NCBI RefSeq assembly: GCF_017874215.1
Contig: NZ_JAGGLB010000010.1
Coordinates: 62,001-126,000, forward strand
DNA: 64,000 nt
Origin: Paenibacillus eucommiae
GTDB lineage: Bacteria > Bacillota > Bacilli > Paenibacillales > NBRC-103111
Reading direction: 5' to 3'
The notes beneath the pieces were generated by a model. That model ran no database searches. It worked only from the letters and a program-made list of their open reading frames with translations, and was not told the DNA's origin. Below are positions 44,135-52,132 of this stretch, one piece after another. Positions within the stretch are counted from its first letter, which is position 1; each line of letters begins with the position of its first letter. Position numbers and translations under genes: made by a program.

Positions 44135-45106
44135 CTATTCGCCACCAAACCCAGTCCGCTCTACCCCTTCCTTCAGGTAACGCTGCGCGAACACATAGAG
44201 TACCATCAGCGGCACAACTACAATTAAACAGGCTGCCATAATAATCGGTTCATTGAATCCTAGACCGGCCTGCCCGCCTGCACCTGCATCGAACGTGCTT
44301 TTAGGTCCAGCCCCAATGGATAATAACCAGATGGGCAAGGTAAACAGGGAGTCGAGATTCAAGTAGAGCGAAGGCTCATAGTAGTCATTCCAGTGCCAGA
44401 CGAAAGAAAACAGGGCGACCAGGAACAGGGCAGGTCTTGCCAGCGGCAGCATGATAACCGTGAACAAGCGGATCGGCCCTGCGCCGTCAATACGTGCAGC
44501 CTCCTCTAATTCGCGTGGTAAATTACGAAAAAACTGGCTGAAGATGAGCACGAACAAGGCTCCGCGTAAACCCTGGGCAAAAAAAGACGGCACAATGAAC
44601 GGCCAAAGTGTATTCAGCCACCCTATTTTTTGAAATAAAGTGAACAGGGAAATAATGATCGTTTGCGGAGGAATAAGCAGGCTGAGCAGCAGGAGCCCAA
44701 ACAATAGGTTATGCCCTGGAAATCGAAACCTGCCAAACCCGTAGCCCGCTATGGAACAAGAAATCAATTGGCCCACACAAGGTATGACAGATACGATCAA
44801 GGTATTGCGAATCGATTGTTCCAGATGCAAACCACGTGCAGCCTCCACGAAATTTGACCATTGAATAGCCCTGGGAATCCATACGATCGTAGAATCCAGC
44901 AAATCTCCCAGTGATTTAAAGGAAGTTACAAGCATATAGAGTACTGGCAGCAGAAATATAAAAGAAAGAGAAAGTACAATCAGGTAGACGGCTGTATGGA
45001 GTAGCAAATGCCCACTCTTTTTTCGATATAGGAACCAAAGGTTTCGGTTATATGGCCATTCAAACCATCTTTTCAGCTTACCTCGGATCACTTCCATAAT
45101 AGACAT
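44135..45106 (-). CDS. Carbohydrate ABC permease, MalG type
   Basis: 323 residues; six membrane segments, coupling loop EEAARIDGAGPIRLF. Overlaps the upstream permease by 29 bases. Last gene of the seven-gene operon that starts at 55131. Confidence 0.9.
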   Translation of the reverse strand: MSIMEVIRGKLKRWFEWPYNRNLWFLYRKKSGHLLLHTAVYLIVLSLSFIFLLPVLYMLVTSFKSLGDLLDSTIVWIPRAIQWSNFVEAARGLHLEQSIRNTLIVSVIPCVGQLISCSIAGYGFGRFRFPGHNLLFGLLLLSLLIPPQTIIISLFTLFQKIGWLNTLWPFIVPSFFAQGLRGALFVLIFSQFFRNLPRELEEAARIDGAGPIRLFTVIMLPLARPALFLVALFSFVWHWNDYYEPSLYLNLDSLFTLPIWLLSIGAGPKSTFDAGAGGQAGLGFNEPIIMAACLIVVVPLMVLYVFAQRYLKEGVERTGFGGE

Positions 45107-45938
45107 ACCTCCTGCCGACAGCGATCATAATAAGCACAATGACAAGGATAACCAGGAAATACATCCAGCTCATCGCTGCAGCGATACCGAAATTAAAATG
45201 ATTGAACACCAGAAGCTTCAGATACTCAATAATAGGATTGAGCGGCTCCGTGAATGAATCTATCGTCGCATAAATAAGGTTCAACAATATAATCGGCGAC
45301 AAATAAGGAATCGTTATTAACCAAAAACTCTCCCAAACCGTTGCCCCATCGATATGTGCCGCTTCATATTGACTCCGGGGAATTCCCTGAAGTCCGGCTA
45401 GAAAGATCAGTGTTTCTACGCTGCTGCGCCACATCAATACGCCTATCCTGTCAAACAAATCGGAACCAATCATGTCGCTAACAACAAGCATACCGCCTGC
45501 CAATTTACCGAAGATGGAAAAATCGGCCGCATTTTGCTCGAACAGCAGACGCATTACGACTCCTGCAATGATGACCGGGACAAAGAACACAGCTCGAAAA
45601 TATACCCTTCCTACCATAGGCCGATGGAGCAAAACAGCGCACAACAGGGAAAACAGTACAATTGTCGGAATATCCAAAAGCGCATTCAGCAATGTTTTAA
45701 CGAATATCGTTGCAAATTGAGGACTCGATACAACCGACCTGTAATTGTCCCAACCAATGAAAGGACCGCCAAAGATATCCTTTAACGTGGAGTGAGTGAA
45801 ACTAATAGTTAGTGAATAAAACAGCGGATAAATCATAAACAGGACAAAACCGATAACCCAGATCGACACGAACGTCATTCCTTCGACCATTCTCCGGCGT
45901 TCATAACCAAATCGGCGCAGTATCTTCCGGTTTTTCAA
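45078..45938 (-). CDS. Carbohydrate ABC permease, MalF type
   Basis: 286 residues; coupling loop YEAAHIDGATVWESFW. ATGA overlap with the DUF5696-like gene upstream. Partner of the 44135-45106 permease. Confidence 0.9.
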   Translation of the reverse strand: MKNRKILRRFGYERRRMVEGMTFVSIWVIGFVLFMIYPLFYSLTISFTHSTLKDIFGGPFIGWDNYRSVVSSPQFATIFVKTLLNALLDIPTIVLFSLLCAVLLHRPMVGRVYFRAVFFVPVIIAGVVMRLLFEQNAADFSIFGKLAGGMLVVSDMIGSDLFDRIGVLMWRSSVETLIFLAGLQGIPRSQYEAAHIDGATVWESFWLITIPYLSPIILLNLIYATIDSFTEPLNPIIEYLKLLVFNHFNFGIAAAMSWMYFLVILVIVLIMIAVGRRYVYYGSDPR

Positions 45939-48214
45939 AGCCCCTCTCCTCCCTTGTAAACAGCGAAGCTCATCGGCTTTACTACCGCTCCGTTGCTGTC
46001 ATAAAGCAGGGATCCATAGTTGACCCAGATTGAGGTTCCGTCCTCATAAGTTGTGCGGTACACACCCTCTGCCATCTCGCGGTGATCGGTCATCTGATGC
46101 TTATACACATCCTTGAGCGCAGAATCCCACATCGAATAGGCCTTCTGTACATCTGCCATCCATTCCGAGTACTCCCCGCTAAACAAGCGGTCCTCATAGG
46201 TGTCTCTCAGTTCAACTGTAGGTCGGTACGTTAACTCGAATGAAGGAATGGCTCCATATTCAATGGCTCGCAGCAATTGCATCTGCGGGTTCTCACTGCG
46301 GTTAACTGGACTGGCATAGTAAGTGAGGCTTCCGTGATAAACCAATTGGAGAAAAGGAATCTGTTCATCCAACAAATCATCCGGGGACGTCGATATCGGA
46401 ATATCGATAATCCGATCCGCTTCCTTAGCAGCATACAAATATCCATAGAACACTCCAACCGAACCAAGTCTTGAACGAATGTCACTCAGCGCCTGCTGCT
46501 CATGTATCGCCCACTGATTACGCCGCAAAGGATTTTTGCGATTGTAATCGCTGGACAAGGTGTCACCCGTTCGCTGCAGATTAACCGTAGGAACCCCAAG
46601 TTCCTCATAAGCATCTAACTTCGGTCCACGCATGTGTTCAGCTGCAGCTGCATTCAACAAATACCAGGAGGGTTCCGTCCGGTAGGATCCCGTTGGTCCG
46701 AGCGGAAGGTGTGTGTACAGCGAACCGTCCGGTTTTCGCACCACTTGGGAGCGCATATCTACTTTACTTTTTCTCGGACTGTATATATCCGTTTCATTGT
46801 CTTCCAGCGCTATAGCAACACCCAGCTGTTCCGCCTGCTGCAGCAGACGGTTCAAGCCCTTTTCTCCGCCAAAGCGGGCATCCGGTTTAACGGAATGGTG
46901 GGTATCCCCATAGGCGCCAGCTTGCTGCCAGCCCTTAAGCCCAACTGTCAGCTTCTCTACCCCGGCTTGCAGAAGCTCATCCATAATGACCCCTCCCTCA
47001 TTAAAAGTTGTCGTTATGACAAGGCTTCCGCTAAGCCCATCTTCCCTTTTTTCAGTTCCCATCAGCAAACGTATAAGCGGGGCATTATATGGATCGCCCT
47101 CACTCGTCTGCTCCAAGCCCAAAGACGTATCCGGAGACATGTCCGAAGACATCAGCCTCTCCCTTACGATCTCAGCTAGCTGAGGATAGCCTACTCGGGA
47201 ACCTGCGAGGAAATCAAATCTTATTTCCCGGTCGCTGCGGATCCGCTCTTTCTCGACCAGCAGCACGTCGCTGCCAGCTTTTGATAATTTCGTCGCATAC
47301 GTTTTTCGTAAAGCAAATTCCATTCCCCCGCGATAATAATCAACGTTGTATACACCAGGCGGATTGATCACGATTTTCGCATCCTCAGCACCTTTCAGGA
47401 TGGTTTGCACATAACCTCCGTTCTCCTTCACCATGCCCAGTAAGGGCAGGGTGAGCCTCTCGCCGATCGGCGGGGTCCTGGAGAAATCGAAGACCGGATC
47501 AACTCCGTATATCCATTTCTCGTATCCGCGATTGATAAAGGTGTGCGGTCTATCGAAATACATAAGAGCACCCGAACCATCCGGAACAACGACATACCCC
47601 TTTTCTCCCTGCTTGGCAGCTTCGAACATCGGAAACAGCTCCAGGGAGGTGATGGCCGCTGCCCCACCCTCACTTATGCCGTCTTCCGGCAAGCGAACGT
47701 GCAAGCCTCCATCCCGCAGCGTGTATTCCACTGTAAACGCCAGCTGCAGACGGGGCAGCTCATAGTAAATCTGTACACCTCCCTCCATCTTGAAGGATTT
47801 CCATGTCACATCCTCAGTCAACAAGCTTGTGGTCAAAATGTCCTTGAACTGGGTCGTATACGATAGAAGGATCGGTGATCCGGCTATTTGACTTGCTGTT
47901 TGATTGGTAGCTGTAAGTGCTTCCGGTACTGGACTGCTCGACCAGACTACACCGCTGCGCTTATCTCTAACCTGAAATAATTGCGAGTCCAAATCTGCGG
48001 AGAAGACCCATTGTCCGTCCTCCGCGAAAGTTTGCAATCCTTTTCCGGGTGGAAGCTCATCACCGATCGGCAGCCCGGCCGGTCTGCCCATGGACGAATC
48101 GTAATGAAAGGTAACCGCGCTGCCATCGGCCAGCCCTATTCTTAGGATCAACCAACTTCCGATACAGAGAATAACGAGCAGCCATGCTAATCCGATTATT
48201 GTTTTACGATTCAT
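45935..48214 (-). CDS. DUF5696-like membrane-anchored protein
   Basis: 759 residues; ATG 48214 behind AAGG. One membrane span at the N-terminus (IIGLAWLLVILCIGSWLIL) and a large extracellular part. Sequence features such as VVVPDGSGALMYFDRP, FAEDGQWVFSADLDSQLFQV and NRGYEKWIYGVDP match a family known as DUF5696 in Paenibacillus importer clusters. The middle part (ITTTFNEGGVIMDELLQAGV, ALEDNETDIYSP) resembles the barrel of glycosidase-like folds. Function unknown. Its place between two permease pairs, translationally coupled to the second, suggests a substrate-processing or gating role outside the membrane. Family name from memory, so moderate confidence. Confidence 0.7.
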   Translation of the reverse strand: MNRKTIIGLAWLLVILCIGSWLILRIGLADGSAVTFHYDSSMGRPAGLPIGDELPPGKGLQTFAEDGQWVFSADLDSQLFQVRDKRSGVVWSSSPVPEALTATNQTASQIAGSPILLSYTTQFKDILTTSLLTEDVTWKSFKMEGGVQIYYELPRLQLAFTVEYTLRDGGLHVRLPEDGISEGGAAAITSLELFPMFEAAKQGEKGYVVVPDGSGALMYFDRPHTFINRGYEKWIYGVDPVFDFSRTPPIGERLTLPLLGMVKENGGYVQTILKGAEDAKIVINPPGVYNVDYYRGGMEFALRKTYATKLSKAGSDVLLVEKERIRSDREIRFDFLAGSRVGYPQLAEIVRERLMSSDMSPDTSLGLEQTSEGDPYNAPLIRLLMGTEKREDGLSGSLVITTTFNEGGVIMDELLQAGVEKLTVGLKGWQQAGAYGDTHHSVKPDARFGGEKGLNRLLQQAEQLGVAIALEDNETDIYSPRKSKVDMRSQVVRKPDGSLYTHLPLGPTGSYRTEPSWYLLNAAAAEHMRGPKLDAYEELGVPTVNLQRTGDTLSSDYNRKNPLRRNQWAIHEQQALSDIRSRLGSVGVFYGYLYAAKEADRIIDIPISTSPDDLLDEQIPFLQLVYHGSLTYYASPVNRSENPQMQLLRAIEYGAIPSFELTYRPTVELRDTYEDRLFSGEYSEWMADVQKAYSMWDSALKDVYKHQMTDHREMAEGVYRTTYEDGTSIWVNYGSLLYDSNGAVVKPMSFAVYKGGEGL

Positions 48215-48239
48215 GATATGAATGACCTTAATGACCTTA

Positions 48240-50354
48240 TTAATCAACAGCCGTCGCCTCCTTGACAATTTGATTGACGAAATCCAGCAGATTCAACGAC
48301 ATGCCGTAGAGAACGATGGCAAATCCAATAACAACAAAGCATCCGGCTACCGTAGCCATACCCACGCCGAGCGCCTTGCGATTGCTGTAATCGTGGGTTT
48401 CGCGAATTTTGATAAACAGCAAAACAATCACCCAGGCATATAGAGCTGTCATAAACAGATCATAGATGGGCTTCTCCTGAAAAGTCAGAGCATGCGTAGC
48501 TATTCGAAGCGGAACGGTAAACAAAATAAGCGGCGCAAAGCAATAAGCCGTCCCAATCATGACGTCACGCAGTCTCCCCTCCCCTGAGAGGACAGTCGTG
48601 AGACCGTATTGAACAAGGCACCATAGCAGCCACACCCCTATCGTTTGCATAGCAACGAACTCCCACCGGACAAGCCGCAGCGGTGTTGTTTGGAAATGAA
48701 AAGAAGGAAGCAGGTACCCCAGCAGATTGACAATGACGAACAGTCCGACAAGCAGCAGTGCATCTCTCCAGCGCCCCTTACCTTCATACCGCAGAGCTTC
48801 GAAGCTGGAAGTCGGATGTTTTAAAACCCCTTTTATTTGCTCGATCAACAAAAATTCGGACGATTTTTTTCTCGTTTTGGACAATTTCCTTTTGCGCCTT
48901 ACCCATATAGATCTAATCACCATTATAGCTGCAATAGCTGCCAGTACTACAGATGCAATCCATCCAAAATGATCACGAATAAATAACCGGCGCTGCTCGT
49001 AAAATGCCGCCGAGTAACCACCTTTATCGTCCGCGGCACGAAAGGAATCCATAGCCCCGGCATAGTTCTCCTGACGAAGCTGCGTCTGTCCCATGGCTTG
49101 CAAGGCTAACGTATAATAGGCATCCAGTCTCACGACCTCCCGCCAAGGCTCGAAGGATTCGTTATATCGGCCTTGGGCGTATAGCTCGTTCGCCTGGTGG
49201 ACCAGCTGCGCAAACGGCGTCGGCCGGAAACGCTGAATTTCACCCCGCGCTGCATCAAGAACATAAAGAATACCTTGAGAATCAACCGCAATCGATTGAG
49301 GGGAGCCGGTTAAGCCTTTGCCAAGACCTGTCGCACCGAAAGAGAAGAGCAGCCTTCCCGTCGCATCATACTGGTACATTCTCCCGTATGTACTGTCCAG
49401 CAGTGTTACATTTCCTGATTGATCAACAGCCGCATCTGTGAAGATTTGTCCTCCCTTGTCAGCCTGGAAGGGGGAGGGTTCACTGAAATTGCGGGCCGCG
49501 TTAGGGAAAATATCTCCGCCAACAGCATTTAATTTGCGAATCTGCTTGCTCGCTTGACCTGTCGTAGTCGTATAAAGAAATCCGTCCGGCGAGAGCACGA
49601 CATTATTAAACGAATAGGGCAGAATGACCGCCGTACCGCGTCTGATTTCTTTCGAATACAGCAGCCTGATAAGCGTTTGGCTTAACCCGGCTTGCGTTCT
49701 ATTGGCACCGAAGTAGCCTCGGAACTGTCCTTTTGTATCCATCATAAGAAGCCCGCGTTGGGTGCCTTGATTCACCACATACAAATACCCTCGCGAATCT
49801 ACAACAACTTTAAGGGGAGCATAGGTAAAATCTTCACCCAGAAGTGTAGAAGCCGGTTGTCCGATAGTACGCAATACTTCTCCAGATCGATTAAAAAGCA
49901 CAATCCGTTTGTTGCCTGTATCCGCGACATAGATGCCTTCTTGGTTAACGAATACACCTGAAGGCTCCTTCAGACTCTCCGCTTCCGTTAAGGGCTGCTC
50001 CCCTTCCTCATCCCCCTCAGCCCCGCCGCCGTAAATTTGCAAATGATTGCCTGAACGATCCATAGCGACGATGCGATTGTTGCCTGTATCCGCCACATAA
50101 ATGCGGTCATCCCGGTCAATAAACAAATCCTTCGGCTTACTAAGTCCTCCCTCCAGCTGCCCTTCAAGCCGGATCGTTCCATCCGGCTCATAAGGAGCAG
50201 GCACTGGAAAGTAGTCCCCAGCCGGACTCATGAAATAATGCGGGTAGGGTACATCCGCATGGACTTCCGATGTGAATTCCGATGTGAAGCCAAAGCCAGT
50301 CAGAGCCACGATCGTCGCAAGAACAATCCTCACAAACCTATGTAATTGCTTCAT
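48240..50354 (-). CDS. NHL-repeat/TPR/Yip1 membrane protein
   Basis: 704 residues. Signal peptide (1-33), then NHL propeller repeats (about 60-380: LSKPKDLFIDRDDRIYVADT, GNNRIVAMDRSGNHLQIYG, EGIYVADTGNKRIVLF), a TPR-like pair (about 400-465), one membrane span (about 475-493), and a C-terminal five-span Yip1-type domain (about 510-700). Known: NHL propellers bind ligands or RNA/proteins; Yip1 domains are membrane modules. The combination inside an importer operon is unusual, and suggests an extracellular sensor or scaffold anchored in the membrane. Gap of 12 bases from the upstream permease. Confidence 0.75.
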   Translation of the reverse strand: MKQLHRFVRIVLATIVALTGFGFTSEFTSEVHADVPYPHYFMSPAGDYFPVPAPYEPDGTIRLEGQLEGGLSKPKDLFIDRDDRIYVADTGNNRIVAMDRSGNHLQIYGGGAEGDEEGEQPLTEAESLKEPSGVFVNQEGIYVADTGNKRIVLFNRSGEVLRTIGQPASTLLGEDFTYAPLKVVVDSRGYLYVVNQGTQRGLLMMDTKGQFRGYFGANRTQAGLSQTLIRLLYSKEIRRGTAVILPYSFNNVVLSPDGFLYTTTTGQASKQIRKLNAVGGDIFPNAARNFSEPSPFQADKGGQIFTDAAVDQSGNVTLLDSTYGRMYQYDATGRLLFSFGATGLGKGLTGSPQSIAVDSQGILYVLDAARGEIQRFRPTPFAQLVHQANELYAQGRYNESFEPWREVVRLDAYYTLALQAMGQTQLRQENYAGAMDSFRAADDKGGYSAAFYEQRRLFIRDHFGWIASVVLAAIAAIMVIRSIWVRRKRKLSKTRKKSSEFLLIEQIKGVLKHPTSSFEALRYEGKGRWRDALLLVGLFVIVNLLGYLLPSFHFQTTPLRLVRWEFVAMQTIGVWLLWCLVQYGLTTVLSGEGRLRDVMIGTAYCFAPLILFTVPLRIATHALTFQEKPIYDLFMTALYAWVIVLLFIKIRETHDYSNRKALGVGMATVAGCFVVIGFAIVLYGMSLNLLDFVNQIVKEATAVD

Positions 50355-50366
50355 AAAAGGTGCCTC

Positions 50367-51218
50367 CTACGATTTAATGCCCGAATAAGCCATAGTCGAC
50401 ATGACTCTGCTTTGAAACAGGATAAAGATAAGCACAGTCGGAACGGTCATAAGGAACGTGGCAGCGGCATTGGCACCCGCACGCGCTACGCCTTGGCCCA
50501 TAACGGTCGACAAATAATAGGGCAAGGTTTTCATCTGCTCCGTTTGTGTAAAGAGTGCAGCTGATCCGGCATCATTCCAGACGCCGATAAAACTCAAGAT
50601 CACTACAGTTGCCCAAGCTGGACGAATCAATGGCAGCGCAATGAACCAAAACTGCCTCCAGTCGCCAGCCCCATCCATTCTGGCTGCTTCAAATATCGCA
50701 TCAGGTACCTGTTCAAGAAACTGCTTCATTAGAAATAATCCAATAGGGAAAGCCAGGTTGGGTAAAATCAATGCTCCGTATGTGTCCATGAGCCCCAGAC
50801 TCGTCACGATCAGGAATCTAGGAATTTCCACGACTTCCGGCGCGAACATCAACGAAGCGATGATCAGGCCGAAGATAGCATTCCTGCCGGGAAACGCATG
50901 CTTAGCCAGCGGAAAAGCGGCCAATGAACCAATAATAACGGTAAAAGCAACCGTTACAAGGGTTACTAGCAGGCTGTTGAATACATAGCGGGTAAATGGA
51001 ATACGATCCGCCGAGCTTGAAATAAACAAATCCCTAAAGTTCGCTAACGTCGGATTGTCGACCAGAAAGCGGGGTGGATAAATAAACAATTCTTCGGGGG
51101 GTTTAAATGCGGTACTCACCAGAAAAACAAGCGGCAGCAGCATGAAGACTCCAAAAGCCGTAAGCAAAAGTAGAATTCCGAACAGCCCGACATCTTTGCG
51201 TTTCCACAACTTTTTCAT
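50367..51218 (-). CDS. Carbohydrate ABC permease, MalG type
   Basis: 283 residues; coupling loop FEAARMDGAGDWRQFW; ends QSRVMSTMAYSGIKS. Start and upstream stop share a base (TAATG). Confidence 0.91.
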   Translation of the reverse strand: MKKLWKRKDVGLFGILLLLTAFGVFMLLPLVFLVSTAFKPPEELFIYPPRFLVDNPTLANFRDLFISSSADRIPFTRYVFNSLLVTLVTVAFTVIIGSLAAFPLAKHAFPGRNAIFGLIIASLMFAPEVVEIPRFLIVTSLGLMDTYGALILPNLAFPIGLFLMKQFLEQVPDAIFEAARMDGAGDWRQFWFIALPLIRPAWATVVILSFIGVWNDAGSAALFTQTEQMKTLPYYLSTVMGQGVARAGANAAATFLMTVPTVLIFILFQSRVMSTMAYSGIKS

Positions 51219-52132
51219 TACAGCTCCCCCTTAGACGCAAACATTCTGAAACATAATTTTCCAAGACCGTAGATAATCAGGAACAACAGCACAGATATGG
51301 CTGCCGCATATCCCATCTCATAACGTAAGAACGCATAGTCACGCAAATGAAGAACTATGGTGTGACCAGCGTAAAGCGGGCTTGGAAAACCGGCTACAGC
51401 CTGGCTGATCTCACCGACCTTGAACGAGCCGACGACGGCGAGAACGGCCCCGAAAAGCATTTGAGGCTTCATGGACGGAATCGTGATATACCAAAGCTCC
51501 TGCACCCGGGAACGGATGCCATCTACCTTGCCAGCATCGTATAATTCCGTATTGATCGTCTCAAAGCCGGCCAAAAAGGCGAGAAAGCCAGTGCCCAGGC
51601 TCATCCAGAGAGATATTGTAATGATAACAGGCATAATTAGCTTTACGTTCTGCAGCCACTGGATAGGCTCATCTATGAGTCCGGCCACCATCAACAAGCT
51701 GTTTAAGTATCCATAGCTGTCGTTAGCGAATAAAACGAGCCAGACCACAGCCATAGCTACGCCGCTTGTCAAGGACGGAATGTAGAACATCGTCGTATAC
51801 AACGGACGAATACGCCGCGGAACCTGATGAATAAGCCAAGCGAACAGGAAAGCCAGGATATAACTGGCTGGTCCTGTCACAAGGGCGAAATAAAACGTAT
51901 TGGTCAGCGCCTTGATGAAAATGTCATCATCGACAAACAGCAGCTTATAATTGGACCACCCGTTAAACCGCGGTGGCTCCAGCATGTTGTAGTAGGTGAA
52001 GCTGAGACCCGCCGATGTAAGCACGGGCGTAATGATAAACACGAGGAATAGCAGCAGGAAAGGAGCCAGAAACAAATAGGAGGCCCGCCATCTCCAGAGT
52101 GTAAGCACAAAGGCCGGCAGCGACTTTTTCAT
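51218..52132 (-). CDS. Carbohydrate ABC permease, MalF type
   Basis: 304 residues; opening YLFLAPFLLLFLVFIITPVL and coupling loop YDAGKVDGIRSRVQELW, in which the usual EAA is replaced by DAG. Overlaps the stop of the giant binding protein by four bases. Confidence 0.9.
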   Translation of the reverse strand: MKKSLPAFVLTLWRWRASYLFLAPFLLLFLVFIITPVLTSAGLSFTYYNMLEPPRFNGWSNYKLLFVDDDIFIKALTNTFYFALVTGPASYILAFLFAWLIHQVPRRIRPLYTTMFYIPSLTSGVAMAVVWLVLFANDSYGYLNSLLMVAGLIDEPIQWLQNVKLIMPVIITISLWMSLGTGFLAFLAGFETINTELYDAGKVDGIRSRVQELWYITIPSMKPQMLFGAVLAVVGSFKVGEISQAVAGFPSPLYAGHTIVLHLRDYAFLRYEMGYAAAISVLLFLIIYGLGKLCFRMFASKGEL